Part shown: positions 19,764-31,145 of the stretch, in pieces
Layout of the letters: each line of letters opens with the position of its first letter
How positions within the stretch are numbered: the first letter of the stretch is position 1
The notes under the pieces: model-generated
The model's input: only the letters and a program-made list of their open reading frames with translations
The model's database searches: none
What the model was told of the DNA's origin: nothing
Made by a program: the position numbers and the translations under genes
DNA from: Nosema muscidifuracis
Taxonomy: Eukaryota; Microsporidia; Nosematidae
Assembly (NCBI GenBank): GCA_028335825.1
Contig: JAIOKI010000011.1
Span: 188,501-252,500, forward strand
Direction of reading: 5' to 3'
Length of the DNA: 64,000 bases

Positions 19764-20834
19764 TTATTTAAATTCTTCCGTTTTTAATATATCAATTCCT
19801 TCAAGTCCACCAACATAGAATGTATCTTTATCACCATAAATATCAAAAAGTGTTCCTACTCTCGTCTCATACATCTGTACAGACTCATCTATTCGTATAT
19901 CGCATACTCCCACGTATCCACACACAGTACTAAAATATATTTTATGGTCTCCTCCTATTTTTAATTTATTAATACCTGATGATAATATAGGCATCTTATG
20001 AGTACACATATTCATTTTAGTATTGATAAGTAAGATATAGTCACAATATCCTGCTATAATAAAATATCCATCTGTGTATTCACTAGTCTCTGTATGTCCT
20101 TCTATAGTATATTTGTTAATAAGAGATGTTGATTTGTATATTAATACATCTTCAAGAGTACTTATACAGAATATTTCTGTATTAGGTATCATACTAAAAC
20201 TAGTAGCATTATTTATATTTATACGTATACCACTAGTTGATACCAATGTATTCTCACTTAATGAATATATAATATTATTATAATATATTATCTTAATTAT
20301 TTCTGATCCTTGATCCATGTAAACAGTCTGATCTGTTAACTCATAATTAAATTTATATATTGTACCAGTACATGTACCTATAAATATATTCTCATCTGAT
20401 ACTTCTACACAAGATATTTCTTCATTAATCTCTTCTGAATGTGATATACTTCCATCTATAGATGTTATTAATATATTACCATCTATAGTACATACTAGTA
20501 ACTTATTATTGTTAATAAATTTACAAAAGATTATTGAATCTGTAAATCCTTCTATAACTGTAAATACTGATTTAGTATTTGTATCATAGACTGTACATTT
20601 CTGATCATTTCCTGCATATATAAAATATTTAAGAGAAGGAGAGTAATCAACAGAATAAATTTCATTGTTATTCTTCATATCATTTGTATTACTATTTATA
20701 TTATTATTATTCATTATATCATTTGTATTACTATTTATATTATTATTATTCATTATATAGTTATCTTTTACATTATTATCTTCTACATTACTCTTCATAT
20801 CATTTGAATTACTCATTATATTATTATTTTCCAT
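19764..20834 (-). CDS. WD40-repeat protein
   Basis: 356 aa. Residues 1-58 are Asn/Ser-rich and contain a 13-residue unit (IMNNNNINSNTND) twice. The remainder is a beta-propeller of about seven divergent blades, for example IYSVDYSPSLKYFIYAGNDQKCTVYDTNT, NKLLVCTIDGNILITSIDG, ENIFIGTCTGTIYKFN, KIYFSTVCGYVGVCDIR. No blade is close to consensus, so the partner cannot be named. The layout (acidic/Asn-rich leader plus one propeller) would suit a Sqt1/AAMP-type ribosome assembly chaperone, but this is only a guess. CCC directly abuts the ATG. Confidence 0.75.
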   Translation of the reverse strand: MENNNIMSNSNDMKSNVEDNNVKDNYIMNNNNINSNTNDIMNNNNINSNTNDMKNNNEIYSVDYSPSLKYFIYAGNDQKCTVYDTNTKSVFTVIEGFTDSIIFCKFINNNKLLVCTIDGNILITSIDGSISHSEEINEEISCVEVSDENIFIGTCTGTIYKFNYELTDQTVYMDQGSEIIKIIYYNNIIYSLSENTLVSTSGIRININNATSFSMIPNTEIFCISTLEDVLIYKSTSLINKYTIEGHTETSEYTDGYFIIAGYCDYILLINTKMNMCTHKMPILSSGINKLKIGGDHKIYFSTVCGYVGVCDIRIDESVQMYETRVGTLFDIYGDKDTFYVGGLEGIDILKTEEFK

Positions 20835-20910
20835 GGGTAAGAAAATAATAAAATCTAAGTTGATGAAATAAAAGATATTATAAAAATTTTTACTTTACTC
20901 ATAAATTCAT

Positions 20911-23900
20911 TTATTTTCTTAATCCTACTTTTTTATTCTTCCTACTCAAACTCACATTCTTAAGAAAATCTACCATTTCTTTACCATCAACAAGGTCTCT
21001 CTCCATTTGTTCAATCTTAAGATTTTGAAGATTCTTCTGTTTAACTAAATCAAACATTTCTTTATTCTGTTTCTCAATCTCTTTCTTAAGTTCTCCATTC
21101 TCCTTAAGGAATGATTCAAAATGATTCTGATAATCTTTTAGACTACTCTTAATATTCTTAACTTCTTTCTCAAGAATAGATTTTTTTCTTTCAAGATCAT
21201 GTATCTTAGTAAGATAATTACTACTACTATCATTTATAATCATAGGTTCAATATTAATTTTAGTATCTTTCATCTTCTTTAATTCTGAATTTTCAATCTT
21301 AAGACTTTCAATCTCATATTTATTATTTTCTAACATTGTTATCTTTAATTCTAAATCATTAATTTTAGATTTTAATATAGAAATCTCTACATTCTTAGAT
21401 TCTGTAATTTCTTTAATCTTAGTATCATACATAATATTTAATCTCTTAATATTAGAAATAGAATTCTCTATTTCCTTCTTATTATCTAAATTAATTCTTT
21501 CAAAATTACTTTTTATTTCATTATACTTATTCTGTATAGATTCTAATAAATTATTCTTATCAACTAAAGATAACTCTAACTGAGATATCTTAAATAAATT
21601 ACTTTCATTTGTAGTATTCAAAGTTTGTATCTTCTTAAGATTTGTAGAATTCAAATCTTTCAAATCTTTACATTGATTTTTCATATCATTCATATTTTTA
21701 GATAAAATTTCATTTTCATTCTTTTTATCTAAAAGATTACATTCAAGTTCATTAACTTTAGAAACTAAATAATTAATTCTTTTCTTATTAGAATCAAGAA
21801 TATTATAAAAAGTATTATTAAATCCATCAACTAAAAGATTTACATTAGAAATAATCTCATCAATTTCATCAGTATCATAATTATTTAAATTCTTATAAGA
21901 ATTTCTACAAGATGTATTACAATTACTACATTTACATACACATACATCATTTAAAGAACAAGAACATTTAGTAAGTTCATTAATTGTATTTTGTAAATTA
22001 AGATTTCTGTTTTCATAATCCAAAATTTTTTGCTCAACTTCTCTTCTTAACTTCTTTTCCTTATCTAACATTCTGTACAACTTTTCTAAAGCAGAATCTT
22101 CTGAAGATTCAGAAGCTGCCTTTAAATCATCAAGCTCTTTTTTTAATATTGAATTTTCACTAGCTAATTTTTGATTCTCTAATTTAAGAGCTTTTTTAAT
22201 AGCATTAAATTGTCTTTCTCCTTCAAAAAATTCATCCATTTTAGTTTGTACTAGAAGAGAATTTTGCTGACGAATTTCATCCTTATCTTGTATTAAATTA
22301 CTATTAATATTTTCTAATACTTTTATCTTATCACTTAACTTCTTAATTTTCTTTTCTAAAAGTAAATTTGATTTATCAACTTTTTCCATATTATTATAAA
22401 TAGATGCTTGTTCAAGTTCATTCATTTGTAATTGAAGATCTTTATTCTTTTTTAGTATTGAATCATAATTAATTTTTAACATATCATAATCACTTTTAAA
22501 CTTTCCTGAATTTTCATTAGCATATATCAATTCTTCTTTTTTCTTCTCAATTTCAGATTCTAAATTAAATATTTTCTTTTCTAATTTTTCATTTTCAAAA
22601 ATCATATCATTATTTTCTTCTTTAATCTTCTTTAAATTATCTTGATAAATATTAAGATTTGATTTAGTCTGTTCTAAAATATTTTCTTTTTCACTCAATT
22701 CTTGTTGAAGTACTTGCTTATCTTTTTCTGAATTTTTGAGTTTTTCTTGTTCATTGAGAATTCTCTTATTTGTTTCTTTGAGATCAGCAATAGTTTTCTT
22801 GAGATATTTAATTTCATCATTAACACTTTGAAGTTTTTCATTTTCAACGACTTTTAATTTCTCTTCTAAAATATTTTTATTATCAATTTCTTTTTGTAAC
22901 AAAGTATTAAAATTTGTCTTTTCTTGTGAATGAGCTTCATTTAAAGATTTTATAATTTTTTCTAATTCTTTTTTTTCTTTCTCAATTTCTTTAGATTGAT
23001 TTCTTATACCTTTAATTAATTCGTCATTCTCAATTATATGAATTTTTTCCATTTCTAAATCTCTTAATAAACTTTCATTTTTATTATAAATTTCCTTATT
23101 AATATTAGTTAATTTTTCATTCTTAATTTTATATTCTTCAATAACTTTTAAATACTGACTGATTGTATTATCTTTTTCTTTTAATTCATTGTCTCTTTTT
23201 CTAACATCAAGTAATGGTTTAATTTTTAGATACAATTTCCACCAATTCCATTTTTGAAGTTCAACACATATTTTTGCATTCTTCTTAATTATACCAATTG
23301 ATTTCTTACGATGTTCCTCTAAATTGAATTTCAATTTTTCAAGTTTTGATCTAACAATTGCTTGAACTTCTTTCATTATCTCACTTATTCTTAATTCCCT
23401 TAAATCTTCAATATCAGCTAAAACACTTTGTCTAAAAAAAATCTTAGTTAATCCTAATTTGAATTGAGATTCAGATAATTTTAAATATTTTAGTATTTCA
23501 CAAGATTCTTCTCTCTTATCTAGATTAGGTATATAATCAACTGATCCATCATTATTAAGAACTTTGTACCTATCGACAAATTCATCATATGTCATTCTCG
23601 AAGGATATCCTTGTCTACTAATTCTTATTCCCTCTAATACACCATTACATTTTAATTGCTCAAGTATAATTCTATTATCTAAAAAATTTCCTGATTTTTT
23701 TAAATTTGGAATTATACATCTTACAAAATGTGGATTTGTTTGAGATAATGTTTTCATAAGTGAATTTAACTGTTCTTTATGCTTTTGTCCTACAGTTCTG
23801 AAAAATCCTCTCTTAATATTTTTGTCAATAAAACTTAATTCACTAACATTTACATTGCCTGATTTATTAATTAATTCATTAATATTTTCAAAATTTGGAT

Positions 23901-25752
23901 CTTTATTTTTTGTTATCCAATTATTTACTAAATATTCTACTTCACCTGCATAATGTTCAAGAATAAAACCTTCCTTAAAATAAACATTCTTAAATTTTTG
24001 ATTTTTTATGCTTTTCAATTTATCTAAAAATGTTTTATCTGAAGCTTTAGGCATAACACATTCTTCATCCAAATAACTTAAAATACCAATTGGATTATTT
24101 TTTTCAATTAAATCAATTGTTGGTTGAAGATCTAAACCAAAATCAATAAAGTTCCATTCAATATTTTCTTTTTTATAAATTTCTTGTTCAAGAATAAACA
24201 TGTGATGGTTGAAGAATTGTTGTAATTTTTCATTTGTATAATTTATGCACAATTGTTCAAATCCATTTTCTTTAAATATTTCAAATCCTGCAATATCAAG
24301 CACACCTATAAAATTAGTACTATCAGTTGTTCCAAGCTTATTATTTAGTTCATTAATTATTTGATCAAACATTTTATCATACAAAATCTTTGCTAAAGCA
24401 TCAATAATTGAATATACTTGTTCAACACTTCTACTTTGAGTTATAAATTCATTACCAGCTTTTATAACAGGATGTAAAAGACTATTAATAAAATGAGATG
24501 AAGGAATTTCAAGAAGTTTACAAATTTTATCTACAACACCAAAATTTTCAATTTCAGTTCCATTGTTTCTTTCAACAATTTTTAAATTTCCTAAATGTAA
24601 CACAGCAGCAACTATCTTGTAGTAAAATAATTCGACATCATTTGAAAAATGAAGATCCTTAAAAGAACGACGTAATTGAATAAAATCAGCATAATCATCA
24701 ACTCCTTCTATTTTAGTAATTCCTTTTAAAAATCTATAACTCCTTATATCTTGATCTAAATATAACATATTCATTAATTTTTCATCATCACACTTAAGTA
24801 ATTGATAAAAAATATGATAATTTCGTTCATCTGAATTTTGAAAAGTTATTCTACTTTTTTCTAAAAGATATTTTTCGATATGAGCTCCACAAATATTTCC
24901 ACCATTAAACTTAATTTGAATAAATTTACCGAATCTACTAGAATTGTCATTTTTTACAGTCTTAGCATTACCAAAAGCTTCTAATATAGGATTAGTCATT
25001 AATATTTTTTTATCAATTGTAGAAAAATTATCTGAATTAGAATTCATGGGATTTCCTATTACATTATTAAATGATGATGTCATTTTTTGATTTCCTTTTA
25101 TTCCTAAATTATTATTCAAATTTAAATTCTCATTTTTATAAGTTTTCTTGTCGTAACCAGCAATAGATGCTAAAAATTCAATAACTTTTTTTGTATTTTC
25201 TGTTTTTCCAGCTCCACTTTCTCCTGTAATTAAAATTGATTGATTTTCTTTATTATTTAACATATTATTGTAAGCTTCATTTGCTACACCATAAATATGA
25301 GGATCAAGTTCGTATTTCTTATTCATTGTATATTTTCTAATAAATTTTTCACTGTATATATTAAGATCTCTATAAGGATTAACTGATAATAAAAATAAAC
25401 CTGAATAAGTATAAATTAAACCATTTTGATATCTAGAACTTAAGTTATGCAAAACACTTGGCTCATTAAGATGACTCAAGGCAGCTAAATCTTCAACTAG
25501 ATCAAACTTTGGAGGATTCATTTTCATTATTTCATTTTCTTTAAGTAATTTAACTTCATTATTTACATTTACTTGTACCATACCATCAGATTCACTGATG
25601 ATAAATCCAGATACAAAACATTTAGAACTATCTGGTACCCAAACCCATTTTTTATCAGTAAAACTTTTAGCAATTTTTAAATCTGTTATCTCTGTACTAT
25701 TCAATATATGGTTTGTGTCAACAATATTTTTATCATTTTTTCTAAATTCCAT
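20911..25752 (-). CDS. Class II myosin heavy chain
   Basis: Actin-based motor, likely acting in cytokinesis. 1613 aa. SH3-like N-terminal subdomain, then the motor to about residue 790: P-loop GESGAGKT near 175, switch I NDNSSRFGKF near 268, switch II DIAGFE near 486, RCIIPN actin/SH helix region, converter ending in FRQSVLADIEDLR. Next, a light-chain-binding neck with WNWWKLYLKIKPLL, a class II hallmark. A coiled-coil rod runs from about 850 to the end. Loop 1 has an Asn-rich insertion (about 200-245). The rod contains an unexpected Cys cluster near 1264-1284. The ATG is preceded by GGGCC instead of CCC. This is the longest host gene in the window. Confidence 0.93.
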   Translation of the reverse strand: MEFRKNDKNIVDTNHILNSTEITDLKIAKSFTDKKWVWVPDSSKCFVSGFIISESDGMVQVNVNNEVKLLKENEIMKMNPPKFDLVEDLAALSHLNEPSVLHNLSSRYQNGLIYTYSGLFLLSVNPYRDLNIYSEKFIRKYTMNKKYELDPHIYGVANEAYNNMLNNKENQSILITGESGAGKTENTKKVIEFLASIAGYDKKTYKNENLNLNNNLGIKGNQKMTSSFNNVIGNPMNSNSDNFSTIDKKILMTNPILEAFGNAKTVKNDNSSRFGKFIQIKFNGGNICGAHIEKYLLEKSRITFQNSDERNYHIFYQLLKCDDEKLMNMLYLDQDIRSYRFLKGITKIEGVDDYADFIQLRRSFKDLHFSNDVELFYYKIVAAVLHLGNLKIVERNNGTEIENFGVVDKICKLLEIPSSHFINSLLHPVIKAGNEFITQSRSVEQVYSIIDALAKILYDKMFDQIINELNNKLGTTDSTNFIGVLDIAGFEIFKENGFEQLCINYTNEKLQQFFNHHMFILEQEIYKKENIEWNFIDFGLDLQPTIDLIEKNNPIGILSYLDEECVMPKASDKTFLDKLKSIKNQKFKNVYFKEGFILEHYAGEVEYLVNNWITKNKDPNFENINELINKSGNVNVSELSFIDKNIKRGFFRTVGQKHKEQLNSLMKTLSQTNPHFVRCIIPNLKKSGNFLDNRIILEQLKCNGVLEGIRISRQGYPSRMTYDEFVDRYKVLNNDGSVDYIPNLDKREESCEILKYLKLSESQFKLGLTKIFFRQSVLADIEDLRELRISEIMKEVQAIVRSKLEKLKFNLEEHRKKSIGIIKKNAKICVELQKWNWWKLYLKIKPLLDVRKRDNELKEKDNTISQYLKVIEEYKIKNEKLTNINKEIYNKNESLLRDLEMEKIHIIENDELIKGIRNQSKEIEKEKKELEKIIKSLNEAHSQEKTNFNTLLQKEIDNKNILEEKLKVVENEKLQSVNDEIKYLKKTIADLKETNKRILNEQEKLKNSEKDKQVLQQELSEKENILEQTKSNLNIYQDNLKKIKEENNDMIFENEKLEKKIFNLESEIEKKKEELIYANENSGKFKSDYDMLKINYDSILKKNKDLQLQMNELEQASIYNNMEKVDKSNLLLEKKIKKLSDKIKVLENINSNLIQDKDEIRQQNSLLVQTKMDEFFEGERQFNAIKKALKLENQKLASENSILKKELDDLKAASESSEDSALEKLYRMLDKEKKLRREVEQKILDYENRNLNLQNTINELTKCSCSLNDVCVCKCSNCNTSCRNSYKNLNNYDTDEIDEIISNVNLLVDGFNNTFYNILDSNKKRINYLVSKVNELECNLLDKKNENEILSKNMNDMKNQCKDLKDLNSTNLKKIQTLNTTNESNLFKISQLELSLVDKNNLLESIQNKYNEIKSNFERINLDNKKEIENSISNIKRLNIMYDTKIKEITESKNVEISILKSKINDLELKITMLENNKYEIESLKIENSELKKMKDTKINIEPMIINDSSSNYLTKIHDLERKKSILEKEVKNIKSSLKDYQNHFESFLKENGELKKEIEKQNKEMFDLVKQKNLQNLKIEQMERDLVDGKEMVDFLKNVSLSRKNKKVGLRK

Positions 25753-25794
25753 GGCCCTTAAATAAAAAAAATTATTTATGCATTATTTTTTTGT

Positions 25795-26290
25795 TAAAAG
25801 TAATGTTTGTTTATGCATAACGAAATCGATATATTTGATAATAAGTCAAAAAAATCTATTTTTGTTTAAATGAATAATTAATCTATTTAAGTAAAATCTT
25901 CATTTTTCAATTTCATTAAAGTCAATCTTTTCTCTTTTTTTACTTAAATAAATGTTTGTTTATGTATAACGAAATCAATATATTTAATTATAAATCTTTT
26001 CTCTTTTTTTTAGTTAATAAATGTTTGTTTATGTATAACGAAATCAATATATTTAATTATAAATCTGAATATATATTTTTTTGAATAAATGTTTGTTTAT
26101 GTATAACGAAATCAATATATTTAATTATAAATCTAAATATCTATTTTTTGAATAAATGTTTGTTTATGTATAACGAAATCAATATATTTAATTATAAATC
26201 TTTTCTCTTTTTTTTACTTAAATAAATGTTTGTTTATGTATAACGAAATCAATATATTTAATTATAAATCTGAATATATATTTTTGTAAA
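25795..26290. repeat. Six-copy ~65-75-bp tandem repeat
   Basis: Units start AATGTTTGTTTATGTATAAC and continue GAAATCAATATATTTAATTA, separated by T-rich linkers (TTTTCTCTTTTTTT or GAATATATATTTTT). The first copy (near 25803) is the most diverged; the later five are nearly identical. It lies in the divergent spacer between myosin and TAF12. Confidence 0.88.
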
Positions 26291-26507
26291 CATTCATATA
26301 TATTTATATTTACCAGTATTTCTCATTTGTTTTATAAAAATTCTATTTTGTTTGTTTATAATTAAAATATTTTTTTAAAAATAATTTTAACAAAATTTAT
26401 ATTGAAAATTCAATTTTTTATTATGATTAATCATTAAATCATATTTAGCTAAATGACAAATTATTTATTCAAATACAATAATTTTTTATAATTTATTTTT
26501 TTGTATA

Positions 26508-26510
26508 CCC
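26508..26510 (+). promoter_or_regulatory. CCC start-site motif of TAF12
   Basis: CCC five bases before the ATG at 26516. It decides this start over the TTG-initiated extension from 26501. Confidence 0.55.
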
Positions 26511-26515
26511 TGAGA

Positions 26516-26821
26516 ATGAACATAGAAAATCATTTTCTTGAACCAAAAAAATTATCAAAACTTGTTAACAAAAAAATGGACAAAGAAGTCATAAAAAATG
26601 TTCAACTATTAAGTGAGAAGTTCTTATTGGATATTATAAACAGAGCATCTATGCTTTGTAGACATAAAGGTAAATCTGTGATTGATACAAGCGAAGTTTC
26701 TTTTGTTGTAGAAAAAGACTTTGATTATAGCTTTGGTAATAGAGAAATTATCAATATGAATCAGATGCCATCAAATGAACATATAGAAAAAATGGCAGAA
26801 CTGACTAGACAAAATAAATAA
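26516..26821 (+). CDS. TAF12: TFIID subunit TAF12 (histone-fold protein)
   Basis: 101-residue histone-fold protein of TFIID and SAGA that pairs with TAF4. LEPKKLSKLVNKKMDKEVIKNVQLLSEKFLLDIINRASMLCRHKGKSVIDTSEVSFVVEKDFDYSFG follows the TAF12 pattern: KKL..L, DPEVEELLLEIADDFIDSV, ACRLAKHRKS, LEVKDV.LHLERNWN. The family's end GFGSEEI is echoed by FGNREI. It is reduced to the fold, without the long N-terminal region of fungal TAF12. The alternative, another H2B-like fold subunit, is less likely because of the EKDFDYSFG end. Confidence 0.72.
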   Translation: MNIENHFLEPKKLSKLVNKKMDKEVIKNVQLLSEKFLLDIINRASMLCRHKGKSVIDTSEVSFVVEKDFDYSFGNREIINMNQMPSNEHIEKMAELTRQNK

Positions 26822-28464
26822 TGAATTATTTAGTTTTTTCTAGAATACTATTGAAATAAATTAATTTTAAATTGAAGTCTTTTTAAGAAGTAGTATTGAG
26901 AATTAAATTAATTTAGAAAAGAAGTAAATTAGATAAAAATAAATATTATTTTTCAAATTTATTTAGTACTTCGTTTTTAGATAAATATAACTTAACAAAT
27001 TAAAAAATACAATTTTATAAGTTAATTAATTCTTTCTACAAAAATCAAAACATTTTTCTGTAAAGAAACAAAAAAATCTTTAATTGAGAAAATAATAGAT
27101 TATTTTTTAATTATTCCTGTTAATATTTAAATTTCTAATTTTTTAAATATATAAATATCTCCTCAAAACAAAAGCTTGAATGATATGCTTGTCTAAACAA
27201 GAATTATTAAATATGAAATTTTAAATGGCTTAGGTGATTTTCTCTCTTATTTTAATAAATATTTTTCATTAGAGTTAGTAATAGTTTTAGAATAAAATAT
27301 CTTTTTAAAGTATTATTTGGAAATAAAACAAATTACAAACTTTAACTCTGTTTTTATTATTAGAGATTAAAAAATTAAATCACAATTTGGTTCATTATTT
27401 GTTAAAATATAGAAACGTATCTTAAAAATATTCTTTAGTGTCTGACTCATTTTTTAAATTTTAATATCTGATCTTTTATACAGCATTGCAAATTAAACAA
27501 TTAGTGTGAAAACTAAATTTAATATTTTAATCAATGAATTTACACAGAGAGTGTATTAAGAAAATCCTATGATTTTTATTGATACTTCTTAGATTTTTTT
27601 ATTATTAAAATATTTAACTACTACTAAATTTTAAGTCCTTTTTTTCAATTATATACAACATTTATAAATTTTTATATAAATAAAATCTCTCATTGAGTAA
27701 ATTATATAATATTAGTGTCAGTTATAGAAAACTTTCTATATCATTTCTTTTGTAAAATACCTTAGTATGCCGGGTATATAAGATAATAATATGTAAAACA
27801 TGTTTACTTTGAGTTAATAAATTAATTTAATTATTATTGTTATCAATATTTCCTTGATAAAATAATAGAAAATATATTTCATTTATTTTTTACCTATTCA
27901 AGCAAATTATACTAATTTTATCGTTTAATCAGTATTTATGCATACGAAGAGTTATATTTATCTTATAAATTGCATACTTTAATTATTGTTCAGATCTTTA
28001 ATGATTTGAATCTTTTGAAAATTTATGATATGTAATCAATTTTTATAATATTTACAATAATTATGAAAAATAAATCATTTTATAAAATCCCATGTTGAAG
28101 ATGATTATTTTTTAGATGTTAAGTTTTGATTGTGCTTTTGAATTAAAAAAACAACTTATATTCATAAACTTGACTTCATGTAATTTCTTTTTATATTAAA
28201 AAAATTAGACAAACCATAGTGACATTTCTTTTCTATATTGAAAAAGTTTGATAAAGATGAAAATATATTTTTTTCTTGTTTACATGTTGAAATTATTTGA
28301 TTAATTTTTTATATAGCGAACAAAATAAATATCCAACTATCATTTTTCGCAAAAATATATTTTTTTAACACTCTCAATTGGAAAAAACTGTATAATTGAA
28401 TAAACGCTTAACGAAATCAATAAACTTCAAAAATAGATAAAACGAATAAATTAAACTTTTACTT
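26822..28464. other. Non-coding AT-rich spacer
   Basis: 1.6 kb without any open frame of note, tRNA or clear tandem repeat. Sequence is simple AT-rich with scattered poly-T and poly-A runs. I see nothing further in it. Confidence 0.6.
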
Positions 28465-30357
28465 TTAAATTTCTTCCTCTTCAGCAACATTAGCAGTCTC
28501 ACTAACTTCAGGATCATCAGTTTTGGAGTTATCGACTTTAGACTCATTAGCTTTAAGGTTAGCAACTTTAAGTTCATTAGTTTTAGAATTATCGACTTTA
28601 GACTTATTAGCTTTAGGCTTACCATTTTTAGGTCCATTAGTTTTAGGCTTACCAACTTTAGAATCATCAGTTTTAGAGTTATCAACACTAGCGGGATCAT
28701 TAGCTTCAACAGGCTTATCAACATTTGGCTCACTAATAGAAGCGGGTTCATTAACTACAACATCATCAGCCTTGGAATCATTAAAAGTAGCTGATTCATC
28801 AACTACAGGTCCTTCAGCTCTAGTGGATTCATCATTAGTAAATTTAGCATCTTTATTGGGATCATCGAGTAAAACAAACCCATTAGACGCACTATTATCT
28901 GATACTACACCATTATCAGGAACTCCTTCTTCTTCACTAATTAATACTGGATCAGATTTACGACTAGCCTCATCCGTATCTGTATTATCTTCATCCGTTA
29001 ATGGAGTATCAACACGAACTGATCCTCCCTCACCTACGGCTGATGGAGCTAATCCACTTTGCAGACCGTCTTCAGCGGCATTCTTTGAATTTTGATCATC
29101 CTTAGCTGTTTCTGTTGAAGCACCCTGACTCTGTTGATTGTTATTAGTTGTACCTTCTGGATCCTTCTGGGTATATTCGGAAATGACTATTGGAGCATTT
29201 TTACCTTGCTGTGGACCATTAGCGTCATCCAAAACTTCGGCATTATCATCAGATTTTTCTTTGGACTGTTCACCGACAGGTGAACCATTATCTTCTTGGT
29301 TTTTTGAAAGATTTTCAGTATTTCTCGAGTCAGATTCAACATCTTTATTCAGTTCAGCTTCCTTAGATTGAATTCCCTCTTTATCCGCATTATCATCTTT
29401 AGAATTTATTTCACCTCCTTTATCTGCATTAGTATTTTCAGAATTATTTTCTTTATCTGCATTAACATCTTTAGGATTAGTTTCACCTCCTTTATCTGCA
29501 TTAGCATCATTAGACTTATTTTCTTTATCTGATTCAGAATTATCTCCTTCTTCGCCATTTGGTTTAGTATTCTTAGATTTATCTTCATCTGTGGGTGGAT
29601 TTGTCTTATCAGAATCTTTAGAATCTGAGCTAGTCACTACAGACTTCTCAATTATTGATCTATCAAAACCACTAGAAGTCAAATTTTTATGATCATCTAC
29701 TTTTAATACAAGTATCAAATTCTTAGCAAATTTCGTGTAATAAATTGAATTAAGCATTTTAGCGAACAATTTCTGATCTCCCTTATTTTTAATATCAACT
29801 GAACTGAAATCTTCAGAAACAATCAAAGGCTTACTAGAATCTTCTCTCATAGAACTTTCTTCATTAACCTTCTTAATAAATTTATCTTTTACTTCATTAA
29901 GCTTATCAACATTAAGTAAAGCCTCATCACTAATATCATAATTAAATTCTTTCTTACCATAGAAAAGTACAGTAACCGTCTGGTCTTTAATCCAATCTCC
30001 ACTGATCTTAGTAATATCTTCAAAATTATTCAAGTTTTTGTCATTGATAAATTTCTTTGCTAGATCTTCTTCAATAGCATAAAATCCTAACGTATTTCTG
30101 TAAATAAACAAGATAAAAGATATACCAGCTATTAATCCTAATGAGATTAAAGACATAATCGTAGAATATTTCAAACTCATCAAAATGAATATTACTGAGG
30201 GAATTACTGCAATCAAAAGACCCCAAGCTAATGTAGGTGACTGAGACATCACTGAATTATCAGATAGAAATTCAGTACTAACAATAAACGATATAATATA
30301 AATTAGTCCGAATACTGTTATCAAAAATGCTGTGTTTTTGTTATTTGGATTTAACAT
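28465..30357 (-). CDS. Three-helix membrane protein with long acidic low-complexity tail, copy A
   Basis: 630 aa, family not recognised. Residues 9-28, 43-61 and 66-86 are hydrophobic helices (FLITVFGLIYIISFIVST, LLIAVIPSVIFILMSL, LISLGLIAGISFILFIY). Residues ~90-235 form a mixed domain (DWIKDQTVTVLFYGKKEFNYD, LILVLKVDDHKNL). From ~245 to the end the protein is low-complexity. First come Asp/Glu/Asn/Lys repeats around NADKGGETNPKD; then an Asp/Ser/Pro/Val-rich part; then Lys/Asn/Ser repeats (SKVDNSKTN, LKVANLKANE) ending in EEEEI. GAGGGC precedes the ATG, and the same bases precede copy B. It is one arm of an inverted duplication with the gene at 35482. A membrane or surface role is inferred from the helices only. 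Confidence 0.8.
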   Translation of the reverse strand: MLNPNNKNTAFLITVFGLIYIISFIVSTEFLSDNSVMSQSPTLAWGLLIAVIPSVIFILMSLKYSTIMSLISLGLIAGISFILFIYRNTLGFYAIEEDLAKKFINDKNLNNFEDITKISGDWIKDQTVTVLFYGKKEFNYDISDEALLNVDKLNEVKDKFIKKVNEESSMREDSSKPLIVSEDFSSVDIKNKGDQKLFAKMLNSIYYTKFAKNLILVLKVDDHKNLTSSGFDRSIIEKSVVTSSDSKDSDKTNPPTDEDKSKNTKPNGEEGDNSESDKENKSNDANADKGGETNPKDVNADKENNSENTNADKGGEINSKDDNADKEGIQSKEAELNKDVESDSRNTENLSKNQEDNGSPVGEQSKEKSDDNAEVLDDANGPQQGKNAPIVISEYTQKDPEGTTNNNQQSQGASTETAKDDQNSKNAAEDGLQSGLAPSAVGEGGSVRVDTPLTDEDNTDTDEASRKSDPVLISEEEGVPDNGVVSDNSASNGFVLLDDPNKDAKFTNDESTRAEGPVVDESATFNDSKADDVVVNEPASISEPNVDKPVEANDPASVDNSKTDDSKVGKPKTNGPKNGKPKANKSKVDNSKTNELKVANLKANESKVDNSKTDDPEVSETANVAEEEEI

Positions 30358-30500
30358 GCCCTCAATTAGGAAATTTGTATTTATATTTTTTTTAAATTAA
30401 ATTAGCCAATAAAATCATTTTGTCAGTATGTAGTTGAAATTTAAGGAGGATTAATTTGGTTAATTAAATATTTAACAAACCAAACTAACATTAATCAATC
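28900..30500 (-). repeat. Inverted duplication, arm A
   Basis: Homologous in opposite orientation to about 35338-36700. The match includes ~140 bp upstream of the start codon (for example TTAAATTTCAACTA and TGATTTTATTGGCTAATTT) and is nearly exact over the first ~800 bp of coding sequence. It then weakens by insertions and substitutions; the distal end is vague. Confidence 0.85.
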
Positions 30501-30989
30501 TTTATAAATTAATTTTGAATTTTCTAGAAATTTTGATTTTTCTTAAAATTTAATTTAAAATATCATTGAAATATCTGTCAAAAAAAAATAATAAAATTTT
30601 ATTAATATTCTATCATTATACCAAGTATAATATCAATTGTAAAATTTAGAATTGATTTTTTAGAGCTGTCAAAAATAAAATAATTTAAATTAAAGTTTTA
30701 TACAAATATTTCATCCAATATGTTTATAATAAAAAATTAGTTAAATTCATTCTGGTATTAGATAAGATATTATAATTTTATAAATCATTACGTAATTAAT
30801 ACACAATTTTAGATGAAATATTTAACAGTTAGGAGTTTTGATAATTAAAGCTTTAAATAAATATATTTGACATTTTTTAACTTTTTATTACTTTTGTATT
30901 TTTATGATAATTTGAAATATTTGCTTATTTAAGGAATTATTAGAACAATATAATTTTAAAATTCTCATCATCATTCCTTTTATAAAAAT

Positions 30990-31145
30990 TTAGAATCAAA
31001 TTATTTATTTTTTAATCCTTATTGAAAAGAAATTCCTATTTTGTAAATAAAAAGCCTTAGCTAGAAAAAATAAAAAATTTATAATCAAAATTATTTATTT
31101 TTTAATCCTTATTGAAAAGAAATTCCTATTTTGTAAATAAAAAAT
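30990..31145. repeat. Two-copy direct repeat, period 90 bp
   Basis: A ~58-bp block with TTATTTATTTTTTAATCCTT and TTGAAAAGAAATTCCTATTT occurs at about 30995 and 31085, essentially unchanged, separated by ~30 bp. Confidence 0.85.

Noticed and set aside
27700-28400. Possible CRISPR or other prokaryote-type arrays in repeat-rich spacers
   Set aside because: Repeats are contiguous or vary in spacing and there are no regular unique spacers; the genome is clearly eukaryotic.
28523-29095. 190-codon plus-strand frame opposite the copy A tail
   Set aside because: Mirror frame of a low-complexity repeat; no start motif, and the minus-strand gene is supported by its paralog.
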